From Mesorhizobium sp. L-2-11 (GTDB lineage Bacteria; Pseudomonadota; Alphaproteobacteria; Rhizobiales; Rhizobiaceae): 64,000 nucleotides of DNA. Below, piece by piece: positions 53,604 through 60,696 of the stretch (its first letter is position 1; every line of letters starts with the position of its first letter). The notes under the pieces were generated by a model, which saw only the letters and a list, made by a program, of their open reading frames with translations, was not told the DNA's origin and did no database searches. The position numbers were made by a program, and so were the translations under genes. The stretch lies in NCBI RefSeq assembly GCF_016756595.1, contig NZ_AP023257.1:3054001-3118000 (forward strand), in the 5' to 3' direction.

Positions 53604-54955
53604 TCCTGTCGGTAGGGGGCAGTGACACCGGCCGCGCCAAGCCTTGTCAGGCAGGCGGCGGTGGTCTCGCCTCGAAGTCGTGTTTTTCGGATCGCTGCTG
53701 CAATGCTGTCGATGCCGCGCGCGGCGTCATACCCCGGCCTGTATCCGGCAGGAAGGGCCTTTGCCGTCCCGTCCACGACAAGTCCGGCTCCGTTATCGCC
53801 GCCGACCAGGGTCAGCGCCGCCGGGCCGGGATGCGCGCAGCCCTTGGCACAGCCGGAGATGTGCAGCGTGAAGGAGGCATCGAGGATGTCGCGGTTTTCC
53901 GCTGCGATGGTTTCGGCGATGTCGCGCGCGGCGATCCGGCCGGAGGCGCAGGCCGGCGCACCGGGGCAAGCGGCGATTTTCGTGCGCGGGTCGGCAGCGT
54001 CGGTAACCAAGCCGAGGATGGCTGCGGCCTGCTGGAGCGAGTGGCAGGCGGTCTGAGAGAGGCCGATGAAAAGCAGCGCGCGGCCCGGCGCCAGGCGGAT
54101 TTCGGCCGCACCGATGGTGAGGGCGTGTTGCGTGAGGCCGATGAGTTTTTGCGCCGGCATGCTGCCGAAGGGCAGGCCGATGCCGAGGGCGAAGCCATCT
54201 GTTAGCTCGAAAGTGCCAATGGGGAAGCGGGCCGGCACAGGAAGGCGCTCCACGGCGCCCCCGTCCGGCAGGACAGAGGGGGGCGCCGTGGAGCGCCAAC
54301 TTGCGAGGGATATGAGTTGTCTCGCCGTCAAATCCCTTGCGCGGGCTTCGCGACCCTTTTCGGCAACCATCCTGAGCACCGCGACGGCGATATCACAGGC
54401 GGCATCTTCCTCGACCATGACGAGCGGCTTCGCAGTCCGAGCATCACCAGCGACAGACACCCGCCACTGCGTTCCCGCATCAATCCGCACCGCCGCCAGC
54501 CTGATATCAGCCGTCACCGCATCCATGGTCAGCCGTCCGCCACCATCGACAACTACCGAAACCTTAGGGCCAAGGCGCTGTGCCAGCCCAGCTTCCTCGA
54601 TCGCCGCCCGAATCCGTTCCGCCAGCGGGCGCGGGTCGGCGACTTCTTGCGGATCCAGCCCCGCCAGCGGTCCGGTCTCGACCGGCATGCCGGTGCGCAC
54701 CGCGATGCCGAGCGCGTCGACCTCCATCGCCAGCAGCCGGGCGCTGGTCGGCGTCAGGCCGCGGATCTGCAGGCTGCCGCGTGCGGTCACTTCGATGATG
54801 CCGTTGCCGTGCCGCAAGGCGGATTCACCGAGTCCGATCAGTGACTTCGGCGAGAGTCCTCCAGCGACCGGATTGAGCCGCACCAGAAGCCCGTCGCCGG
54901 TCTGCATCGGCGCGGACAAAGCGGGGCAGGCGCCGCGACGTGAGAAGGCGTTCAT
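53600..54955 (-). CDS. cobG: Precorrin-3B synthase CobG, with a palindrome in the coding sequence
   Basis: O2-dependent monooxygenase that hydroxylates C-20 of precorrin-3A and forms the lactone of precorrin-3B; it marks the aerobic pathway. The 451-residue protein resembles sulfite/nitrite reductases: repeats beginning GLSPKSLIGLGESALRHGNG, and Fe-S/sirohaem-type cysteines in CPGAPACASG and SGCAKGCAHPGPAALTLVGG. Residues about 220-238 (STAPPSVLPDGGAVER) are encoded by a 54-bp palindrome (54244-54297) and look like inserted sequence between two domains. ATG overlaps the cobN stop; stop overlaps cobH. Confidence 0.94.
   Translation of the reverse strand: MNAFSRRGACPALSAPMQTGDGLLVRLNPVAGGLSPKSLIGLGESALRHGNGIIEVTARGSLQIRGLTPTSARLLAMEVDALGIAVRTGMPVETGPLAGLDPQEVADPRPLAERIRAAIEEAGLAQRLGPKVSVVVDGGGRLTMDAVTADIRLAAVRIDAGTQWRVSVAGDARTAKPLVMVEEDAACDIAVAVLRMVAEKGREARARDLTARQLISLASWRSTAPPSVLPDGGAVERLPVPARFPIGTFELTDGFALGIGLPFGSMPAQKLIGLTQHALTIGAAEIRLAPGRALLFIGLSQTACHSLQQAAAILGLVTDAADPRTKIAACPGAPACASGRIAARDIAETIAAENRDILDASFTLHISGCAKGCAHPGPAALTLVGGDNGAGLVVDGTAKALPAGYRPGYDAARGIDSIAAAIRKTRLRGETTAACLTRLGAAGVTAPYRQE
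54244..54297. repeat. In-frame palindrome inside cobG
   Basis: Perfect 19-base arms (GGCGCTCCACGGCGCCCCC, 54244-54262; complement 54279-54297) around a 16-base loop containing GTCCGGCAGGAC. The 54 bases equal 18 codons and stay open. The motif from CCGTCCGGCAGGACAGAGG is shared with the two palindromes inside cobN. Confidence 0.85.
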
Positions 54956-57900
54956 GCCGCCACCCCCTGGGCTTCGGCGATCAGTGCGGCGAGGTCGTCG
55001 TCGACGGAATTGCGCAGCGGGTGCCAGAGACCGCGCCGCCGCGCCGACAAAAAACGCTCGGCGATGATTTTCGCGGCCGCCGGATTTTCGCGCAGGATGA
55101 AGGCGCGCACCTCGGGATCGCCGAGATAGGCGTCGTGCACGGCCTCGATCAGCGTGCCCGCTATGGCATGGGTGGTTTCGGCGAAACCGACCAGACGGTC
55201 GACGGTCTCGGCGAATTCCGAAGCGCCACGCGGCCCGTGCCGCATCTGGCCGGCAATGAAGCGCGGGTTGATGGCGCGGGCGCGAACGACCCGAGATACG
55301 GCTTCTCCAACCGAGCGCGGCTTCGGCTTTTGCGGATCCGTGGTGTCGAGGACGATGACGTCGGCGTTCTTGCCGAGGGCAGCAAGCGCCGCCGAAAAAC
55401 CGCCGATGAAGGCGACATCGGCAGAGCCTTCCAAAATGTCGCGGCCGGGGTCGTCTCCGGTATGGACGAGGAGGTCGGCATCGGCGACACGATCCTCGAA
55501 CGCGCCGGGCGCTGAAATCCCTTCGCCCTCGACGCCGCCATAGGCATGCGAGGTGGCGTCGAGATAGGCGCGACCGATTTCTTCGCGCGCGGCCCAGTCA
55601 CCGCTCGACAAAAAAGGCTCGACGCCGGCGCCGTAGGTGCCGGGCGAGGTGCCGAAAATGCGCGGGCTGACCTTGCCATCGGCACGGGTTTTTGCCGCCA
55701 GCGGGTTATCCGACGCGTCCTCGTCGCGGCCGGCGACGGCGTTGGCGGCCGCATCGATCAGCGCGATCTGGGTCGGGAACATGTCGCGGAACAGGCCTGA
55801 AATGCGCCAGGTGACGTCGACGCGCGGGCGGCCAAGGGTGGCCGGCGGCAGCACCTCGATGCCGGTGACGCGGCCGGTGGCGCCATCCCATTGCGGCCGG
55901 CAGCCCATCAGCGCCAGGCCTTGCGCGATCTCCTCGCCGCCGGTGCGCAGCGAGGCGGAGCCCCAGAGATCGATGACCAGCGAGCGCGGCCAGTCGCCAT
56001 GCGATTGCATGTAGCTGCGAAGGACCTCGTCGGACGCCGCCCTGCCGAGATCGAAGGATGTCGGCGTCGGCATGGTGCGCGGATCTGATGTGAACAGGTT
56101 GCGGCCGGTCGGCAGCACATCGCGCCGGCCCCGCGCCGGTGCGCCGGCCGGCCCGGCAGCGACATGGCGGCCGTCGAGGGCTGCGAAGAATGCTGACTTC
56201 TCGGCCGCCGCACTTTGCTCGCGCAGCGGATCGGTTTCGCCCTCGGCTGAGCGGCCATAGATATGCAGCCCCTCCTTGACGGCAAAATCCTTGAGGTCGC
56301 AGAGCCAGGCGTCGATGCGGCGCAGCGCTTCGTCGGGCGCGTCGGTTCCGGCGACGCCAGCCTCGGAGGCGAGACCGGTCTTTTCAGCGGTTTCGACGAT
56401 CAGCCTGGCCAGGCGGTCGCGGCGGCGGCGGTCGAGCCCGTCGGCTTGGGCATATTCGTCGACCAGCCGTTCAAGCTGCTGCTGGTTCTCGTCGAGCCCG
56501 GCAGCGGTCAGCGGCGGCGGCAAATGGCCGAGGGTGACGGCGGCAATGCGCCGCTTGGCCTGCGCGGCCTCTCCCGGGTTGGAGACAATGAAGGGATAGA
56601 TGACGGGCAGGGGCCCGGTGACGATCTCGGGAAAGCAGCTTTCGCTCAGCGCCACGGTCTTGCCGGGCAGCCATTCCAGCGTGCCGTGGGCGCCGACATG
56701 GACGAGGGCATCGACGCCGACCGTCTTGCGCAGCCACAAGCCAAAGGCGATCAGCGCATGGCGCGGCGGCAAGGTCGGGTCGTGATAGTCGGCGCGGCGG
56801 TTCGTGGAGCGGCCGCGGTCGGGGGCGAGAGCTACGGTGATGTTGCCGAAGGTGGCGGCGCGGAAGGGGAAATTTGCCAGGGTAGGCGCTTGAACACCCC
56901 CCTCTGTCCTGCCGGACATCTCCCCCTCAAGGGGGGAGATTGGCAGCTCCGCCGACGGCTCGCGTTCTGCGGCTTTGGAGATTGGCGAAAGCGGAGATGA
57001 GGGCGCAATCTCCCCCCTTGAGGGGGAGATGTCCGGCAGGACAGAGGGGGGTGCCTCGCGCGAACCTGTTTCATCTTCCGCCTTGCCCCATGCCATCTCA
57101 ACGGCAGCGATAGCAGCCGGCGGCAATTCCTTTGAGAAGGTCAGATAGTCCTCCAACCTCAACCCTTCGCCACCACACTCCAGCATCTCCAGCAATTCAC
57201 GCGGCGTTTGCGGAATCCCTTCAACGGCATAGCCCTGTTCGCTCAGGTCATGCAGCATCGCCAGCACGCTGGACGGGACGTCGAGGCCGACGGCGTAGCC
57301 GGTGCGGCCGGGGGCGCTTGGATAGTTTGGGATCAGGATGGCGAGCTTGCGTTTTTCGCGCGGCGTGCGCTGCAGGCGCACGAACGCCTCGACACGGTTC
57401 GCCACCTGCGCGACGCGGTCCGGCTCCGGTCGGTTGGCGAAGGCGCGGAAAGCCAATGCGGGATCGACCTCGCTCTCTCCCTTGAAGGAAATGGCGCCGG
57501 CAAGGATGCGGCCGTCGAGTTCGGGGAGCACGACATGCATGGCGAGGTCGGCAGGCGCCAGGCCGCGCTGATTGTCTTGCCAGATATCGCGGCGTGTCGT
57601 CGCGACGATGACCTGGAGGACAGGAACGCCGGCACGGTCGAACAGGGTTTCGACGCCGGGCTCAGCACCCGAGGCGAACGCCGTCGCGGTGATGATGGCG
57701 GCCGGCCTCAGCGCGGCAAGCGCGGTCTCGACAAAGGCCAGGGAGGCCGGGTCCTTGAGGCTGGAGACGAAAATGGGGACGGGGATGATGCCCCGCGCGC
57801 TCAGCGCTTCAAACAGCGTGTCGATCGGCGCGACATCGGCGGCGAGCAGCATCGAGCGATAGAACAGAATGGGCACGACAGGCGCGCCTACGCAGGTATT

Positions 57901-58695
57901 GTCGGCGTCGAGCTCCGTCCCACCCCCCTCTGTCCTGCCGGACATCTCCCCCGCAAGGGGGGAGATTGTGCTGCCATCGATGTTTTCGCCAATCGCAGAT
58001 ACTGAAGATAGCTCCGACGAAATAGGAGATGCGCCGGCGTTGGTGACGGCAGATCTCCCCCCTTGCGGGGGAGATGTCCGGTAGGACAGAGGGGGGTGTG
58101 ACGGAGCGCCGATATTCGAAAGGTCCGGCTTTTCCACGACACCGCGTCCCGGTTGATAATAACCCGCCTTCGGCACGCTGACCGGCTCAACGTCCGCCGC
58201 ATCCCGGCCCGCCAGCCGCGCCAGCCTCCACACCAGCGCCGTCATATTCTCCGGGCCGCCCTCGCGGAAATAGCCGAGCAGGGCGTCGAGCTCCTGGCGC
58301 GGCAGCGTCGAGCCTTCGATCAGTCGCAAATCCTCGTCGTGACTCTCGCCGGGCAGCAGCGCCAGTTTTATGCCGTGCGCGCGGGCGGTCGAGGCGAGCT
58401 GGTCGCAGCCGTAGCGCCACCAGTCGTAACCGCCGAGGATGCGAACCAGAACAACCCTGGCGTGCCGGGCGACACTGTCGATCCACAGGTCGACGGACAT
58501 CGGGTGGCGCAGGTCGCGCAACGCCGCCAGCCGCATCGACGGCAGACGGTCCGCGTCTGCCTGCCACGCTGCCGCCAGTCCGGCCAAGTCGCTGTCAGTG
58601 AAGGACAGCGCCACGACATCCGCAGGCGTCTGCCTGAGGTCGACAGGCTCGGCGAGATCGTCGAGCGAGGCGGATGTGGTGGTGAGGATGTGCAT
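54952..58695 (-). CDS. cobN: Cobaltochelatase subunit CobN, with two in-frame palindromic insertions
   Basis: Large subunit of the ATP-dependent CobNST chelatase, which inserts cobalt into hydrogenobyrinic acid a,c-diamide; CobS and CobT chelatase subunits are not in this window. The 1247-residue protein has CobN/magnesium-chelatase-H signatures: ILFYRSMLLAADVAPIDTLF, KLAILIPNYPSAPGRTGYAV, YHDPTLPPRHALIAFGLWLR and HVGAHGTLEWLPGKTVALSE. Two stretches, residues about 197-261 and 548-601, are encoded by long palindromes (57914-58105 and 56895-57053) and have low-complexity, Ser/Pro/Gly-rich sequence ending ISPL(A/E)GEMSGRTEGG in both. They lie in linkers. Total length is still near the family norm of about 1270, so some native sequence may be short elsewhere. 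Confidence 0.95.
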   Translation of the reverse strand: MHILTTTSASLDDLAEPVDLRQTPADVVALSFTDSDLAGLAAAWQADADRLPSMRLAALRDLRHPMSVDLWIDSVARHARVVLVRILGGYDWWRYGCDQLASTARAHGIKLALLPGESHDEDLRLIEGSTLPRQELDALLGYFREGGPENMTALVWRLARLAGRDAADVEPVSVPKAGYYQPGRGVVEKPDLSNIGAPSHPPLSYRTSPPQGGRSAVTNAGASPISSELSSVSAIGENIDGSTISPLAGEMSGRTEGGGTELDADNTCVGAPVVPILFYRSMLLAADVAPIDTLFEALSARGIIPVPIFVSSLKDPASLAFVETALAALRPAAIITATAFASGAEPGVETLFDRAGVPVLQVIVATTRRDIWQDNQRGLAPADLAMHVVLPELDGRILAGAISFKGESEVDPALAFRAFANRPEPDRVAQVANRVEAFVRLQRTPREKRKLAILIPNYPSAPGRTGYAVGLDVPSSVLAMLHDLSEQGYAVEGIPQTPRELLEMLECGGEGLRLEDYLTFSKELPPAAIAAVEMAWGKAEDETGSREAPPSVLPDISPSRGEIAPSSPLSPISKAAEREPSAELPISPLEGEMSGRTEGGVQAPTLANFPFRAATFGNITVALAPDRGRSTNRRADYHDPTLPPRHALIAFGLWLRKTVGVDALVHVGAHGTLEWLPGKTVALSESCFPEIVTGPLPVIYPFIVSNPGEAAQAKRRIAAVTLGHLPPPLTAAGLDENQQQLERLVDEYAQADGLDRRRRDRLARLIVETAEKTGLASEAGVAGTDAPDEALRRIDAWLCDLKDFAVKEGLHIYGRSAEGETDPLREQSAAAEKSAFFAALDGRHVAAGPAGAPARGRRDVLPTGRNLFTSDPRTMPTPTSFDLGRAASDEVLRSYMQSHGDWPRSLVIDLWGSASLRTGGEEIAQGLALMGCRPQWDGATGRVTGIEVLPPATLGRPRVDVTWRISGLFRDMFPTQIALIDAAANAVAGRDEDASDNPLAAKTRADGKVSPRIFGTSPGTYGAGVEPFLSSGDWAAREEIGRAYLDATSHAYGGVEGEGISAPGAFEDRVADADLLVHTGDDPGRDILEGSADVAFIGGFSAALAALGKNADVIVLDTTDPQKPKPRSVGEAVSRVVRARAINPRFIAGQMRHGPRGASEFAETVDRLVGFAETTHAIAGTLIEAVHDAYLGDPEVRAFILRENPAAAKIIAERFLSARRRGLWHPLRNSVDDDLAALIAEAQGVAA
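56895..57053. repeat. In-frame palindromic element 1 inside cobN
   Basis: Two 48-base arms (56895-56942 and 57006-57053), identical as inverted repeats without a mismatch, separated by 63 bases. Total 159 bases, exactly 53 codons. Each arm contains CTCTGTCCTGCCGGACATCT and a C-run/G-run hairpin. It encodes a peptide starting APPSVLPDISPSRGEI and ending SPLEGEMSGRTEGG. Confidence 0.92.
57914..58105. repeat. In-frame palindromic element 2 inside cobN
   Basis: Two 53-base arms (57914-57966 and 58053-58105) with two mismatches, separated by 86 bases. Total 192 bases, exactly 64 codons. It shares CTCTGTCCTGCCGGACATCT with element 1. It encodes HPPLSYRTSPPQGGR at one end (a different reading frame of the arm from element 1) and SPLAGEMSGRTEGG at the other (the same frame). 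Confidence 0.92.
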
Positions 58696-58713
58696 CGCGG
58701 CTCGTGCCTGTGC

Positions 58714-59751
58714 TCAGCCGGCGAGGATACGCTCGATCGCCGGGCGGTTCAGCCCTTTCAGGCCGATGACGACGAGGCGCGAACGGCGATCGTCTTCAGC
58801 GGTCCAGGCGCGGTCGTAATAGTGGTTGACGCGCGGGCCGACGGCCTGCAGCAACAGCCGCATCGGTTTGCCGCCGACTTCGACGAAACCCTTGACGCGC
58901 AGCACGTTTTCTTCCGCCGCCGCCGTGGCGACGCGCAAAGCCAGCTCATCGGGATTGACGATCGACGGAATGTCGATGACGAACGAGTCGAAATCGTCGT
59001 GCTCGTGGTCGAGCTCGTCGTCGTGATGGGTCTTGCGGTTCTCGATATCGTTCTCGACGGCAAGGCCAAGGCCAAGCAACACGGAGGGATCGACCTTGCC
59101 CTGCGAGGCCGGCACGATCTTTACCGCGCGGGCAACATGTTCGCCGATGATGGCATTGGCGCGGGCCGTGCCGGCGGCGTCCATCAGGTCGCGCTTCGAC
59201 ACTATGATCAGGTCGGCGCAGGCGAGCTGGTCCTCGAACACCTCCTCGACCGGATCGTCGTGGTCGAGCGTTTCGTCCTGCGCGCGCTGCGCCTGCAGGG
59301 CGTCCATGTCGTTGGCAACGCGGCCTTCGGCCAGCGCCGGTCCGTCGACCACGGCAATGACGCCGTCGACCGTCACCCGGCTCTTCACCGTCGGCCATTG
59401 GAAGGCCTGGACCAGTGGCTTGGGCAGAGCCAGGCCGGAGGTTTCGATCAGGATATGGTCGACCCTCGGCGTCAGCGACAGGATCTGGTCGAGCGCCGGG
59501 ACGAAATCGTCGGCGACGGTGCAGCAGATGCAGCCATTGGCCAGTTCGACGATGTTTTCCTCCGGACAAGTGTCGATGCCGCAGCCTTTCAGGATCTCGC
59601 CGTCGATGCCGATGTCGCCGAACTCGTTGACGATGATGGCCAGCCGTTTGCCACCGGCGTTTTCGAGCAGATGGCGGATCAGCGTCGTCTTGCCGGCGCC
59701 GAGGAAGCCGGTGACGACGGTGCAGGGCACGCGCGAGATGGAAGCGATCAT
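58714..59751 (-). CDS. cobW: CobW, GTP-binding metal chaperone of the COG0523 family
   Basis: A 345-residue G3E GTPase presumed to deliver cobalt to the CobNST chelatase. TVVTGFLGAGKTTLIRHLLE is Walker A, VNEFGDIGIDGEIL switch I, ANGCICCTVADDFVPALDQI holds the CxCC metal site, and IVSKRDLMDAA the guanine-specificity motif (SKRD in place of NKxD). A His/Asp-rich stretch (THHDDELDHEHDDFD) before the C-terminal domain is a further metal-binding loop. The ATG overlaps the DUF1636 stop by four bases. The gene lies 18 bases before cobN. Confidence 0.95.
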   Translation of the reverse strand: MIASISRVPCTVVTGFLGAGKTTLIRHLLENAGGKRLAIIVNEFGDIGIDGEILKGCGIDTCPEENIVELANGCICCTVADDFVPALDQILSLTPRVDHILIETSGLALPKPLVQAFQWPTVKSRVTVDGVIAVVDGPALAEGRVANDMDALQAQRAQDETLDHDDPVEEVFEDQLACADLIIVSKRDLMDAAGTARANAIIGEHVARAVKIVPASQGKVDPSVLLGLGLAVENDIENRKTHHDDELDHEHDDFDSFVIDIPSIVNPDELALRVATAAAEENVLRVKGFVEVGGKPMRLLLQAVGPRVNHYYDRAWTAEDDRRSRLVVIGLKGLNRPAIERILAG

Positions 59752-60182
59752 ATCTGGTCCTTCAAAAGGTCGAGGGGAGGGATGCGGGCAACGAGGCCGC
59801 GCTTCAGGCAATCGGGGCGGCCGCGCCATGGAATGAGGCCGTCGGTCGAGGTGGCGAAGAGCCTTGCACCGACGACCAGATCGGCGCCGCTGGTCGCGGT
59901 CAGGTCGCCAAAGACATAGCTCCAGCAACCGTCTCGCAGGATAGCGGCGCTGAGGCGGCGCTTGCAGTTGCCGAGGCATTCGACGCTGCGGATACGGATG
60001 TTTTCGCCCGAGGCGGCGCGGCGCGTGTCTTCGGCCAACAATTCGCCGGCGCGGGGATGGCTGTCGGAGCCGGTCTCGTCACGGCAGGAGGCGCAGACGA
60101 TCACGGTGACGTCCGATAGAGCATCACCATCGCCGGACAATACGCCCGCTGTCTCAGCCGGAAAACTGCTGTCGCGTTCCAA
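59748..60182 (-). CDS. DUF1636 metal-binding protein, first gene after the B12 riboswitch
   Basis: A protein of about 144 residues with a thioredoxin/ferredoxin-like core and four cysteines in VIVCASCRDETG and VECLGNCKRRLS, which could bind a metal or Fe-S cluster. The family is regularly found beside cobW in alphaproteobacteria, so a role in cobalt handling is likely but unproven. No ATG fits: the frame's first ATG (60263) lies inside the riboswitch. TTG 60182 is six bases after AGGAG and is my choice; TTG 60140 and GTG 60104 are alternatives. Its stop overlaps the cobW start. Confidence 0.83.
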   Translation of the reverse strand: MERDSSFPAETAGVLSGDGDALSDVTVIVCASCRDETGSDSHPRAGELLAEDTRRAASGENIRIRSVECLGNCKRRLSAAILRDGCWSYVFGDLTATSGADLVVGARLFATSTDGLIPWRGRPDCLKRGLVARIPPLDLLKDQI

Positions 60183-60233
60183 ATCAGGCTCCTTGCCCGG
60201 AAAACCCGCCAGGCGATCGGATTCTTTTGTCCT

Positions 60234-60410
60234 AGACGGCAGGTCTCCTGGCTCGCGGGTCATCGCCTTGGTGCCGCCTTCCCGGGATTTTCCCAGTGGT
60301 TTTCGGCCTAGGCTCGTCGCTTACAGTTGCGGGGACAGCCGCGGATTTGAAATCGGGATTTCGCACCGCATTCCCTCTTGGCTCCTCCCTTTGCCGAGAG
60401 GAGACCGTCT
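60234..60410 (-). ncRNA. Adenosylcobalamin (B12) riboswitch
   Basis: Read on the minus strand: P1 AGACGGT (60410-60404) pairs with GCCGTCT (60240-60234); in between are GAATGCGGTGCGAAATCC, GCGGCTGTCCCCGCAACTGT, CCACTGGG, GGGAAGGCG and the B12 box AGCCAGGAGACCTGCC. All conserved blocks of the cobalamin class are present in order. It precedes DUF1636-cobW-cobN-cobG-cobH-cobI-cobJ and should shut them off when cobalamin is plentiful. No T-run terminator is clear between it and the gene, so control may be at translation. Confidence 0.95.
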
Positions 60411-60491
60411 GAACCGGATTTAGGCTTGTGCGGGCAGTCGTGTCAACGCACGTCTACGACGCTGGCGAGGGAAACGCTTCAGGGCAATTTT

Positions 60492-60688
60492 CGATGTCGG
60501 CGCTGCCCCTCATTGCCCTGCCGGGCATTTCTCCCCGTATAGTGACGGGGAGAAAAAGCTGGCCGCAACAGCGGCGCCCCTTCCTGCAACGCTGGTGATT
60601 GGCGAAACCATCGATGACAGCGTCCCTCTCCTCGTCACTATACGGGGAGAGGATGCCGGCAGGCAGGTGAGGGGCAGCGCCGACATCG
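60492..60688. repeat. 197-bp inverted-repeat element between the B12 riboswitch and the YcaQ-like gene
   Basis: Ends are perfect 21-base inverted repeats (CGATGTCGGCGCTGCCCCTCA, 60492-60512; complement 60668-60688). Further inside, CTCCCCGTATAGTGACGGGGAG (60531-60552) and its near complement (60628-60649, 21 of 22) give arms of about 61 bases. The same modules make up the shorter repeat at 50605-50678. No gene is present in the 60411-60696 gap. Confidence 0.8.
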
Positions 60689-60696
60689 GCAAACCC

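Noticed and set aside
54244-58105. Possible frameshifts or assembly errors in cobG and cobN at the palindromes
   Set aside because: Reading frames continue correctly on both sides with conserved CobG and CobN sequence, and all three palindromes have lengths divisible by three, so they are in-frame insertions, not errors.
58153-59919. A 588-codon plus-strand frame opposite cobW and the 5' end of cobN
   Set aside because: Shadow of recognised genes; it also crosses gene borders and has no ribosome-binding site.
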